Shown: positions 32,147 to 43,689 of the stretch, piece after piece
Layout of the letters: each line of letters opens with the position of its first letter
Numbering within the stretch: the first letter of the stretch is position 1
The notes under the pieces: model-generated
Seen by the model: only the letters and a program-made list of their open reading frames with translations
What the model was told of the DNA's origin: nothing
Database searches by the model: none
Origin: Polytrichum commune
Taxonomy: Eukaryota; Streptophyta; Polytrichopsida; Polytrichales; Polytrichaceae
NCBI GenBank assembly: GCA_950295325.1
Contig: OX485805.1
Location: forward strand, 52,166,758-52,230,757
DNA length: 64,000 bases
Reading direction: 5' to 3'
Program-made: the position numbers and the translations under genes

Positions 32147-35100
32147 CCCTTCGGTGAAGGTGGCCTGCATTTGCAGGCGCCCAAGCCGAACCCGGATGAT
32201 AGGTGTATAACGTGAGTAGTTAGATTTTTAAGGGAGATTAAATATGCGTCGTAATACCTCCGGAGGTTAGGCCTTAGTTTTTTACTAGTGTGGCTTTAAA
32301 CTCCACTAACCAATTTCATATCTAGTTCTAACCTTAACCTACAACCTATTCTACGCGCAGACGCACCAGCCTTGAAACCAAGGCAATCCTAATTTGTGAA
32401 TTGGGATGGTTCTGATACACCCAACCGGGTGTGACTCATACCACCCTAACTCAACGAACGGAATAACGACAATTTGATGGACCATTCAATTCTTCCTATT
32501 TCTTTATTTAGTTCTATTTAGTTTTCTAAGCGGGGGAACTTGGCCTAAGTCCCACCCTTCACACAAATTCCTTCTTAATTACTTACTTTTGTTTGCACGT
32601 CCTAACTTACTACATTAACATATTAGGCATCACCCCTTACCTCGGGTCTCTTGCCAACAAGGGTTTACGATTTATTTTGTATGTTTTGATTGTTAAATGT
32701 GTTTACACTGGATAGACCACGAAATGCAACTCAATGGGACCAGGGTGACGGGCGACCTGTAGGTTCAACCTGTTGCGCAATCTTCATAAATTGGGGCCAT
32801 TACTCCCAATCTATGGGGCCAACAACATAATAGTGGATTCGCGGGTCATTAACCCCACCTTTCCACCAACAACATTCAGAGTGGTCGTGTCGGTGATTAA
32901 TCCGACTTACCACACACGAAACTTGCTAATAAATGAAGCTACTACCACAAAACATACCAAGGGCCCCGAAAACAATGGAATTAGGTACTCCCTTGGCGGT
33001 CAAGTGGTCAAGCCACTTGACCTTACGAGATAGGTGAGTGGGTTTAGAGATGCGTACCTTAGCCGTGTTCCCTCCAATCCTAAATGGAAGGCTTAAGGTT
33101 AGTTAATTTACCTCAATTTTCCTCGGTTGATTTGGGCTTGATGTAGGCCGAGCCGCTACCTCCTTCCTTGCTCCACTTTCCGAGCGTCGACCTTGCCTCC
33201 TTCTTTGTAACTAGTTTGGTAGTAAGCGTACCTTAGTTAACAATTAAAATATAAAGTGTTATTCTGCCCTGTAATTTAATCCTAAGCATAATATTTATAC
33301 TTAGTGCACCAAATTATCTTTCCAATGATCTAAAAATCACTCTAATCGGATAAGAAATGCAAAAGTTATGAGGGTTGGAAGTGTGAGGTCGATTCAACCG
33401 ACCCTTCCAACCCACCTATCTACCTTCTAACTTCAAAAATTCATAGCACATTCCTTACTACTTGGATCTAGGCTTTTCTTATACCATTGGAAAGCTATGA
33501 ACAAGCTCTAACTAGAAAAATTATGACATCAGCAGGTTAAGCTAAAAACTATATAATTATAATGCCTCTATATAATTATATACTATATAATTATATAAAT
33601 TATAATGCCTCTACTCAAAACTCTACCATCCAACCTACCTCTACAAAAGAAGGAATAATTTTGTTGGTGTGTTAATAAACACACAACCTAACTAGGAGAG
33701 AGAGAGTAGAGGAGGTTCTCAAGCCTTTCTTTTAGACCATTGAGAATACATGCTAAAGGATTTTTTCCTAACTACATTGAAGCAGGGCTTCGCCCAAAAA
33801 CTAGAGAAAGAGAGAGAGCTACAAGGTGGAAGGAGGGGTTTTTAAACCCTCTCACAAAAGGGTTGGACCCCTCCTCCACCGGATCCATTTTTCAAACCCT
33901 TTCTCGAAATTTTGGCTCGGGGGTTTTCCTGGTTGAGGTTGCCACCCTCTCGCCGAGGTGGCTCCGACAAAAAACCTTTAGAAATCTTTCTAATTTTTCC
34001 GCCATCGAGTTGGCAAGGGGGCAAGTGGGCAAGTATCCCCCTTGCTCTCTTTCTTTTTTGTCTTCAAAAGTCTTCACGCCGATTTTATCTTCTTACGTAA
34101 AACACCTCCAATAGTCTTGTGTGCCTCACACTAACTAATAAACTAACACTTGCTTAGCTAGCATCTACTAACATTTGCTTAATAACTAGCATCTACTAAT
34201 ATTTGCTTAGCTAGTTGTTTTTACTAGCTAGCACATTTTTTCTACTTTGCTATCTTCTAGCACTACTTAGTTTCATTTTGACCTTCCTTCTTCTAGGCTA
34301 AATGCTAAATGAACTAATTTTTCCTAAATTCCCTATCAATTCTAACTTTTAATGCTAACATTCTAACTAAAAGTGATCCCGCAGAGTGGTGGACCACTCA
34401 AAGGGTTCACAATATGCAACTTCAAATGCAGTATCTCTCAAGCTGCTACTCTAAAACTTGCAATTATCAAGCTTATAGCTTGAGTATCCTAATCTTAAGC
34501 TTTCAACTCTACAAACTTTCAACTCTCCAACTTTCAACTCTTCTAGCTCGAGTTCTCTATTCTTAAGCTGCAACTCTCAAGGGACTGTCAATAACTCTCA
34601 ACACTTGCGCCTACAAAAGAAGTGCACCACACAAAACTAAAAATTGCAAGAGCTTCGCCTCTAAACTCTAAACCAACGCGGCGCTCCTCCTCTCTCTGCT
34701 CCAAATGCGAATGAGGAAGGAGAGGAGGGGGCGCGGGGAGGTAGCCCGCGCCTCTAGGGTTTTCCCTCGGGCTGCCACATGGCCGCTTCCCATTGGGGAG
34801 GGAAGGGATGGGTCGGGCTAGGAAGATGAGGGGATGGGATGGGGAGATAGCATGGGGTGTGGGATGGGTGGATGGGGGGGATGGGTTGGAATTCATTGGG
34901 GTTTAGTAATTCAATGTAATCAAAGCACATAAATATATTCAATGTGACTTAATAAAGTGATTTGCATGGGGGGCACTAACCGATTTGACATAAATATATG
35001 TCATCACAATAAGAAATGCAACTATATATTACACCATTTGCACTTAGTTTGAGACTTTCCCAACTCTCTAATTAACGAAAATAATCTAAGTTGGATGTAT

Positions 35101-35898
35101 AAGCAATAAAGGCACGTTAATTTCAAGCTTTTTAATATGTATATGCCTCCATCACATAAACATAAGGAGTCCAGTACAAAACATGCATTTTAAATGCTAC
35201 ATCCCCTTCATCTACTTTGGATACATTGTAAGCATCTTCTAGATAGGGAGTATGAATTCAATTTCCACATTGCACATCATGTACTAGGGATTCGATGAAA
35301 ACCCTACCCCCAACGATGTGTATTAATATGGTTGTTTAGAAATTCCCTGTTTTGGGACGGGTTGTTTTTTCTTTAACCTTTCCATGGACGGGTTGGTTTA
35401 GAAATAATTACCGGTTTTGGGACGGGTTGCAATTTTTTTGCCTTTCAATTCAAGGTTTTTGGACGTGGACGGGCAAAACCTTTGTGAAAAATCAGCCTTC
35501 GGTGGGGGGGTTTAAAAAAGAACAACTATACAAAATGTACAAGTAACACTTGTACAACTAAAACCCTAAACCATGAACATTTATAGAATTAACACTAATT
35601 GTTTTTAAAAAGAGGACCCTAAGGTTTAATAAAAAAAAAGCATAAACGATAGTATATATAATTCAACTAAACTATTAATTGAATGAAACATTCTACAATA
35701 TGTAACACTTATAACGACTTGAATGTATAAGTAATGAGTTCACATTAAATTCATGATTTGTAAACCCTATATGTAATGGATGCGTCTATCACATTAACTT
35801 CAATAACTTAGTAAACATGCTTGAATTTTGTTTATCGTCATTCATCTGAGGACATTTTAGATTGAACTTGTGCATTGCAGCCATGTGGTCGAATACAC

Positions 35899-35937
35899 TA
35901 AACCCTAAACCCTAAACCCTAAACCCTAAACCCTAAA
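35899..35937. repeat. Interstitial telomere-type repeat (CCCTAAA, about five units)
   Basis: Five uninterrupted CCCTAAA units with ACTAAA and ACCCTAAACTCT fragments nearby. This is the Arabidopsis-type telomere motif of most streptophytes. It is internal, so not a chromosome end here. Confidence 0.92.
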
Positions 35938-36552
35938 CACTATCACCAACCCTAAACTCTACATCCCTGCATCTTTGTATCTTACATGGTAGTCTTGTAT
36001 GTGGCCATGTTGTGATCTATGGGCATGTCAAAATGATCTACCGATGTTCGATGGATTGGAAATTGCTTTATTCGATTCATATCAATCGTAATAATTGAGA
36101 ATCATGCCAATTGTCATTTGGAGATTATAAATTAATTGAATTGAGACAAAAATTTGGTTTATGTGATTAATAAAACTTGAAACTTAAGAGTTTTGATGAA
36201 ATAATAACTTAATAGTTATTATACAATTTGATCACACAATCCATACTTAATATTATTATAACTTGCATGTCTTAGGCTCTTGATCTTAATTCACGCGTCA
36301 ATGATTTTCTGTTCATGGGTCCATGAGTCCCACTCCCACCTTATTGAGTGATATAAATTTAGTTTCTAAATTTAGTTTCTTTTATATATCAAGGTTAAGA
36401 AGAGTTATGGATGGTATTTCCATTGAATTGATTCAAGTTCCATTAATTCTCGGTATGTTCCCTTCCTTTGGGGTCTATTTCTCATTTCATGTGCAAATAT
36501 TTTCATGTAACTATGTTTCATAATTTCGTTCACTTCAATGCCTTTATGTCTA

Positions 36553-36670
36553 ATATAAGGTGTATCCGATTTGGAAACTATACGTATGGAAGTTTTAGTT
36601 TGTAATTACAAGTCCATATTTGAAATTTAAAATGCGTTCTTAAATAGTCTCCAATTACCAAATATACCAT
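36553..36670. repeat. Short fold-back element, possible MITE
   Basis: GGTGTATCCGATTTGGAAACTAT at the left is an imperfect inverted match to ATAGTCTCCAATTACCAAATATACC at the right. The right arm also resembles the terminus of the 17.6-kb nested element (AGTCTCC.A.TA.C.AATATA). No clear target duplication. Confidence 0.35.
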
Positions 36671-37182
36671 TATTGTATTAGATATGAATTGTTAATTAAC
36701 TTGGACTTCACACCTTGGTTGCAAATCATTTAATCTTCTATGTCAAAATTCATAATATTTAAATATCATGAAACATATATATGTATATATATATATAGAT
36801 TTGGTGGTTCAGACCTTGGTTACATCTAAGGTGTGCGACCAATTTACATTTTTTTCCAATATAATGTGCTTGCATGCAATACATGTTGCATACAAAATGC
36901 TATTTATATAATTGGTCATGGCGGGAATGGCATATTGGTAGGTCTAGGTAGGGGGCGGGAATCCGCTTTTTAAAGAGTATCCAAGAGATTTTGAACCACC
37001 GGGGGGAGGTACTTAAAGCTTTTCCCCCCACGGGAGAGCTCTTTTCTGCGGCTGACGGGAGGTGTGCGCTCTAGAGAGTTGTCGGAGCGCGCTCAAGCCA
37101 CCCTCCTGTTCGCCAACCGTACTCCTCACAGGTACACGACATAGCATATCCCGCATATACCGCCGCAAATACCGGATACTTA

Positions 37183-37855
37183 CGAACGCTCGTTCGTAAG
37201 TATGAGGTCCCATCACTAGCACAGTTGGATCGGACGGAATGTTGTGGGTTTACGAACGTGCGTTCGTAACTACCAAAGTATACCAGAGTCGACGTTGTGA
37301 CACATGTATATCAATCATTTGCAATGTGAATGGTGGTTCATTTACGAACGTGCGTTCGTAAATGTGGCATCTACGCTTTTATGTATGTGCAATTATAGAT
37401 ATAATGGTTGTTCATTTACGAACGTGCGTTCGTAAGTACGCCATCTATGATTTCTTGGTGTACACCTGCAGATAGTGATTGCTGTTGTTTTACGAACGTG
37501 CGTTCGTAAACACGATATCTATTTTGTCCCGATATACTCTTGGAAATTCGGGATAGTTGTGGTTTACAATTTTTTCTCGTTAATACAACATGCGAGTTCT
37601 GTACTGGTTTCCAGAAAAAACTCCTCGTTTATAAACCTTTATACCCAAACTCATTCATCCTATGCTATACGAACGTACGTTCGTGTAGAAAACTTGTACG
37701 TTCTGCTCATGCAGGTTGATGGTCTGTAATTAACGAACGCACTTTCGTAAATTCCATCAGCGATCAATATGATAGCACTTTGAAAGTCTTTCTAAGTTAT
37801 TGACTTCCACACATAGGCACATTCACTATTGCAGTCGTATACGAACGGACGTTGG
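37183..37855. repeat. Palindrome array, distal cluster upstream of the transposase gene
   Basis: Eight copies of the CGAACGNNCGTTCG palindrome, core starts 37183, 37253, 37345, 37419, 37493, 37670, 37734 (one mismatch) and 37842 (degenerate). Four consecutive copies are spaced 70-92 bp apart. They precede the transposase ORF, possibly within a 5' intron (donor-like CACAG|GTACAC near 37130; acceptor-like ATTGCAG near 37832). Confidence 0.92.
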
Positions 37856-37865
37856 TATTTAGAAC

Positions 37866-40800
37866 TTGACTGATTTGACATGCTGCGTTGAATGTCGTCC
37901 ATGTTGGCTATCATTCTTTCGTTTACGTTTGGGTCTCCTGGTGCCTCTGGTTTTTGTAGGTGGGATGGCGATGCATGTGGGTGGTAGTTCTCTGGAGTTG
38001 TCAACAGACATGTCGTCCTCCGTTCGTGAATGTGAAATTTCATCCTCATCCGCGTGTAGTTTTGACGACACAAACGTGGAGGGTGTGTCATTGCGTACAT
38101 CCTCTCATGATTCTTTTCAAGTGCACGACAGTTCTCTACATTCCGGTGTGGACGACGATGACATTCCTTTGTGTGCAGGATATGGTAGGGAGAAATGGGT
38201 GGGCCTTGATGTGGTTCTACTTAATGATCTAGGTGTCCCGGTGGCAAATGGCATATGTAGAAACTCCGATCCCCGTGAATGTGTTGATGCCAATCCACTT
38301 GGTCTCCATGATGTTGGGGTGTGCATCTTGAATTCTTTGCTTCCGCTTGAGGTCCCTGTGACTTGGAGGTTTTCATTGCGCCGATGGCCCCTTCGTCGGG
38401 TTCTCCATGAAGAAGTAAGCTTGTGGGATCATGGGCGACGGCATGAGCAAATTCAATCAACCTTGGTTTCCAACACTCGTCCTCGCAAAGGCCTCCGTAG
38501 ATATGATTCTAGCCGCGCGCCTCCTGATGATAAAGAGCGTCGACGGGATCGCATAATAGGAGACGATTCTATCCGTCTCGTGTCCGCCAAGGACTGTTGT
38601 GCAAAAAGATGTTGCCAATTTTTCCCCCGCGAAAAAATTAAGTCTTTGCATCAAGAGATGTGGCTCGCGGATTTTCGTATGAGGTCAGCAAAGAAACTCG
38701 AGGTCCATAGAAATTTGCACCTTGATGCCTATGGCCATAAGGTGGTGACCCTCGAGAATGTGGAAGTGTGTTGTACCGCATGGTATACCATTCATGCCGT
38801 CTCCAAGGCTGACTTTTATAGGTTTAGAAAGTATTCATCATTGGGTCGTCGCTCTCGATTTCATGGCAATGCGGGCACAAAGAAACCTAGGGAGGCTACA
38901 CTCCAAGCCTCCGCCACACTCTCCACGATCATAGTGCCATTGGCCGATGCAATGCCCCACAAGACGAGGACATTGTCGACAGGGGAGAAAGTTGTTCAAA
39001 TGGTGTTGCCCACGGGCACAAAATGGAAGAACATATTAACGGATATCAACGAAATGGGTCGCATAGTGAGTTGTGGGCCCATTTCTTTGTCCAAGTTGAG
39101 TGTCATTAAAAACCAACAATTTGCAGAATACATTTTGAAGAGACCTGGTGACAAGTTCGCGAGGTGCACGACGTGTGAAAAATACAAAGGTCTTCGAGAT
39201 GCCCACCCCATAGGTACTGAGTCTCATACCAGGCATCAAGCAAAATATATTGAACATGTCAACAACCAAGAGGCTCACCGTCAAGATTACTACAAGAACC
39301 GTGCTCTGTCCATAATGAGGCCTACAGAGGTTCTAACAATTATCCATGATAAAATGGACCACTCGAAGACCGCATGCCCTTGTTATGCTCGCAAAATAAA
39401 GGCCACGGATGGTCTTTTCAAGTTACCCGTATCTGTAACAGGTTTGTATGGCATCACAAACCTATTTTCACCCTAAATCCTATTTTATTGGGTGGTTTTT
39501 CCAAATATTCTACTTCAATGGTATCTTCATTTTTTTGGAGATTAACCCATCGTTTGTTTTTTATAGGTATGATTGCCCACGGCCATGGGGACGTAAAATA
39601 TGCCCATTATGGTTTGGATTTTTACCCTGGCGATGCTAACCACACGGTGGGTTCATTTGCAAAACTTTTGCGCGATCTAGAGAAACCGTCGATACAGTCT
39701 TCACGTGCATTGTTTGATGGGTGTGGAATGACACCCCTTTATGAGGTAGTGCTTGCGGGTAAGGAGGTTTGTATGTCGTCATTGCCGGAAGCATCCGGAG
39801 AGCTTATTTGTGCAAAACCTTTGCCTCCAACTCTCCACGTTCAACTTGATAATTGCGCAAAGAACAACAAATGTCGATACGTATTTTGTTTTTGGTCTTT
39901 GCTTGTGGCAAAAGGTATCTTCAAGGAGGTGTTTGTGTCTTTCTTGATGGTGGGACACACATATGACGACATTGATGCGTCCTTCGGACGGTGGAGCATG
40001 AAGTTGCATGAGGAAGATTTTCCAACCATACCACTTCTTATGAAATCGTATATGGATTTGGACCATATGCCGGTGATTCCGCACATGATCGAGGAAGTAC
40101 CAGATTTTAAGGCCTTCATCAAGCCATACATGTTGAAAGGAGGGGACCGTTTGGTGGGACACACCAAAGCACAACAATTCCGATTCTATATGAGGGATGA
40201 TGGTCTCCCGGCCATGCAATTCAAGCTTTTGTGCACATCTCCTAATTGGGGCCCGGATGATGGTATACTAGTATGGCGTCAAGACAATGATGGGAAATGT
40301 TTGCTCCCGGATGGGGATCCAAAGCCTTGTAAACCCAACCCCATGAGGAATGGACCGGAGATCATCAAAGGCATATCCGGATTCATTGAATATTGGAAGG
40401 AGTTGTGTGAGGAGGACATCACTAGACGTGTTAGAGATACTCATGAACCATTGATTTCATATTGGGATCGCATTCGCTCGGCACTAGTGACAATTGATGG
40501 CGACACCCGTACGACTTTGACACAAGGGTTTTGGCCACAAAGTTGTTTGACGGTTGTCGAGTCCGACACCATGTTTTTCAGCAATGGAGACGTTCGTGAA
40601 GAGTTCGCAATGGATGAACATTACGTTGGCCCTGCCCGCAATCGACCGGCACCGTCGTTTCGTGTTGGGGTTGATTGCCACGAAGGTTATATGGTGCTCG
40701 TACGAGCTGGGGATGAGGAGCATCCCAAACCAATTTGGTTGGTGAAAGCATTGTCTTCACCCAATTTTGTTCGAACTAGCCCCAACTTTCGTCAAATTGA

Positions 40801-41086
40801 GGTGGAATATTGCCATCCAAGCACTAAAGACCAGAACGTGCTTCGCACTTATTTAGGTTGGGACACCAAAAAGAATTCCAAGTGGACAGTGGACTCAGCG
40901 TACAAACCGGTTTGGATAAACACGGATACTATACTTTGTGCTTGGAAGCCGCGCAAAGGTTCCAAAACAGAATCAATGACCATCCCCCAAAAACATATAG
41001 ATTTTGCCAAGGACAATTTGGCACGTATTGCAGCTGCGGAAAATGACTCGGACAATGGATATGAAGCGGAAGATGGCGATGGATAA
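37866..41086 (+). CDS. DDE-like transposase of the nested element (DUF7869-type)
   Basis: Two exons, 37866-39441 and 39567-41086, joined through a 125-bp intron (ACAG|GTTTGT ... TTATAG|GTATGA) that restores one frame of about 1,030 codons. Near the middle are paired cysteines (CCAKRCC; FARCTTCEKY) and TIIHDKMDHSK. After the intron come HVQLDNCAKNNKCRYVF and FLMVGHTYDDIDASFGRWS, the pattern I associate with DUF7869-type proteins thought to have an RNase H-like transposase fold. The C-terminus contains VGVDCHEGYMVLVRAGD and an acidic tail. No in-frame stop is seen, so this may be the newest gene in the nest. The exact start is uncertain because the N-terminus is low in complexity and preceded by palindromes. 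Confidence 0.72.
39442..39566 (+). other. Intron of the DUF7869-type transposase gene
   Basis: Donor ACAG|GTTTGT and acceptor TTTTATAG|GTATGA; the protein reads PVSVTG then MIAHGHGDVKY across it. Unlike the other introns of this element it has no palindrome. Confidence 0.8.
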
Positions 41087-41491
41087 ACATAACATACTAG
41101 GTGGGAGTTAATGGCGAGAGGCATGTGAGCTTAGCAAGCTTGGTTTTTAATAGACTTAGTAGACTTGTCACATTCCATTGTGGCATATGTTTGGGATGTG
41201 TCATCCAATTTTATAAGACCCTTACTTTTGGGATGGGCACCCTAAACTCTAAAATGACAAAAACAATTTGTTTTTAAAAGTCCATTGTTATTTTTTACAT
41301 GGACTACACGTTTTCATTATAATTGAGACTTTCTATTTTTAGTAATGATAATATTCTGCGCATGCGAATTTATAAATCATCATGTTCTTGATGTTCCCAA
41401 TATTCTATATGCCCACAATATTGGCATCCCAAACTATGGGCATATTTAATTTTGAGACTTTCAAAAGTCTCCGATTAACGAATATAGTGTT
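41087..41491. other. 3' region and right end of the nested element
   Basis: AT-rich sequence with short inverted phrases (for example GCCCACAATATTGGCATCCC...GGGC near 41411-41441), ending in the inverted repeat at 41462-41491. No gene. Confidence 0.6.
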
Positions 41492-41495
41492 CCAA
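41492..41495. repeat. Right target duplication of the nested element (CCAA)
   Basis: Matches 23861-23864 exactly. Confidence 0.85.
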
Positions 41496-43015
41496 TGTAG
41501 ATCATTCAACATCAACCTCCATCTATTTTGAAACGTTAGCATAGCATTTGCAGCAAGCTCAGGGCTTAAGCGAAATGGAGGTTTACTGAATCCACGAATA
41601 TGGGTTTGTAAATCATGCATGATCCTCCAAGCCATTCCCATTGCAGGTGCCTTGCCATCAAATACACGAAGAGCTTTAACAACCGGGATCACCATATACA
41701 AAAAAATTTCACACGTGTTCCAGAATCCATCAGAACGTATAAAGCTTCGCACAGCAGAGCCCTTCATGTAAGAGGTGCGAGATCTCCTCCTCATATCACG
41801 CATTAGAGTAGGCCAATCCTCATCAACCACCATTCTTTCCAAAGCATTGCGTACTTGGAGAAGATGTTCTATCATGATGAAGTTCGTTGCAAAACGGGTC
41901 TCTACAGGTAGGCGGAGTGAGAGATTTGGTGACAACCTCCGGAATATAGCTTGAGAAGCATGATGGTTTTTAACAAATACACAAATATGGTGCGTTTTTT
42001 TTACCAATTTTTTCACCCATTTCTCCTTCCCCCAATCTTCTAAGAGGAGATCTAGGCAATGTGCAGCACATCCTTGAAAATATAGATCGGAATTTGCTCG
42101 AATCAAGTCGCGAGCAGCGGAGGCCATAACTGGGGCATTGTCGGTCCAAACTTGGACCACATTATGTCGACCAACCTTTTCCACAAATGGTTGAATTTGA
42201 GCAGCAACGTAGACATGATCTTTGTGATTTCTCGTGGTGTCAATGGTACCCAAGAAAACGTCTCCCTTTGTGCCGCATTGAAGAACGTTTAGGAGAGGTC
42301 GGTTTTGCACGTTGTCCCATCCATCGCAACATAGTGTAACGCCATATTTGTCAACGGAATTCCCCAGCTTCTCCTTCACTTGCCTATCTAGGTCAACCTT
42401 TTTATCAGTTAACAACTTCGTACGGATGGCATTGTACGATGGTGGTGTGTAGGCTGGCATTCGATGACGGGCAGTTTCACGCACAGCATTAACAAATGCA
42501 AGATGTCTCACAATGTTGAAAGGAATGTTAGCTTCATAAAAAGCCGTTGCCCATGCTTTATCAAGGAGTTGTTTTGTTGACACATTGAACCCCTCCGTTA
42601 TGTTGAGTTGACGTAGTTCACGAGGAGGTGTGCCATATATCACAACATCAGAATGTTGAGTGGATTGGGACATAAGCAAAGGCTCTGTTTCACTAATTAC
42701 GGAGTCCGCTATAATAGGCTCCAGAGGTACAATATCTGGCACCGGAGAGTCCTCATTTACAATGCCTACATGTAAGGGCACAATGCCTCCGCAATGTTCA
42801 AACAAGACCCTAATATGCGGGGGAACCATCCTACATGTGGAAACATCACAAGCACCCCCTACAGGAGGTCTATAACCAAGGTGGGCCAACATTCTATTTC
42901 CTCGGTAAGATATGACAAACGGGCAAAACATACATTTAACCTGCCTTTGTGATTTACCGGGAACCATCCCCTTATCCTCGTACCAATGATCCCATGCATC
43001 ATTTCGGCGTGGCAT
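41496..43015 (-). pseudogene. hAT transposase, N-terminal part (BED finger and catalytic core)
   Basis: It starts at MPRRNDAWDHWYED (43015), just downstream of an acceptor TTTGCAG at about 43029, so a 5' non-coding exon is likely. A BED-type zinc finger (CMFC ... HLGYRPPVGGAC) is followed by a DUF659-type hAT core: CDGWDN (catalytic Asp), WTDNAPVMASAARDLI (second Asp) and the hAT-typical GCAAHCLDLLLEDW. It ends at NDLHW where the nested element begins; the matching C-terminal half is at 23860-22175. hAT transposases excise and insert by DDE chemistry and give 8-bp duplications, as seen at this element's ends. Confidence 0.92.
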
Positions 43016-43245
43016 GACTTCAACAAAACCTGCAAATACAAACAAGTTAGAGCAAGTAACTTTGATCGCATACTAGGTCCTGTTCAAGAGTGCCACAAGG
43101 GCAACCCTAATTCACAGTCACTAGATTGGACAAAGTATCCTCTGCATTCGGGTCTCACGCATTCAATCCTCACTCCTCAAAGGAGAATCAAAAGACTTGA
43201 GACACACTATGTCAGTGGAGGCAAAAATGGCACCTTGAACCCTCA

Positions 43246-43253
43246 ATTTATAG
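43246..43253 (-). promoter_or_regulatory. TATA box of the hAT transposase gene
   Basis: The minus strand reads CTATAAAT about 230 bp before the start codon. Minisatellite 4 begins about 10 bp upstream, the same arrangement as at the accessory gene. Confidence 0.6.
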
Positions 43254-43263
43254 TATTCGAATC

Positions 43264-43682
43264 GGACGGGGGAGCGGACGGGGAGCGGACGGAGGGGGGG
43301 GGAGCGGACTGGGGGGCGGACGGAGGGGGGGGAGCGGACAAGGGAGCGGACGGACGGGGGGGGGGGGGGGGGGGGGGGGGAGCGGACGGAGGGGCGGACA
43401 GGAGAGTTGGGGGGGGAGTGGACGGGGGAGCGGACGGAAGGGGGGGGGGGGGAAGCGGACGGGGAGCGGACGGAAGGGGGGGGGGGAGCGGACGGAGGGG
43501 CGGACGGGAGAGGGTGGGGAGCGGACGGGAGAGGGGGGGAGCGGACGGGGGGGCAGACCGGGAAGCGGACGGAGGGGGGGGGGGAGCGGACGGGTTGGGG
43601 ACAGGGCGGGGAGCGGGAGCGGAGGGGGGGGAACGTGGGCAAACGGGGGTTGGGAACGGGGGCGGACGGGGGGACGGACGGG
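43264..43682. repeat. GC-rich minisatellite 4 (GAGCGGACGG core)
   Basis: Imperfect units of GAGCGGACGG separated by G-runs, including a 25-G run at 43356-43380. It lies between the transposase TATA box and the hAT right end. Reading frames here are repeat artefacts. G-run lengths may be assembly-sensitive. Confidence 0.92.
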
Positions 43683-43689
43683 CTCTAGT

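Larger units (their letters stand above)
31600..37170. other. Palindrome-free non-coding block within the nested element
   Basis: No palindrome of the family occurs between 31593 and 37183, although they are dense on both sides. I found no convincing gene. The block contains a run of small hairpins (32.1-33.0 kb), AT-rich DNA, CT-rich DNA (34.4-34.6 kb) and a telomere-like tract. It may be one or more later insertions; I could not identify terminal repeats or target duplications at its edges. Confidence 0.45.
23865..41491. mobile_element. Nested 17.6-kb DNA transposon with palindrome array
   Basis: Ends begin AACACTATATTCG on both sides (13 bp perfect) and the inverted repeat continues to about 30 bp with three mismatches (GGAGACTTTTG shared). 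A 4-bp duplication CCAA flanks it. It interrupts the hAT transposase gene exactly between two codons of a conserved block. Internal genes: a DDE-like transposase on the plus strand (37866-41086), a ParB/methyltransferase/HAD gene on the minus strand (31086-25345), and an unknown ORF pair (25156-24254). I cannot match these ends to a named superfamily from memory. Confidence 0.88.

Noticed and set aside
35880-35945. Chromosome end
   Set aside because: Only about five telomere units, flanked by long unique sequence on both sides.
26221-37855. CRISPR-like array
   Set aside because: The repeats are dispersed, lie in introns and exons, and have irregular spacers in a eukaryotic transposon.
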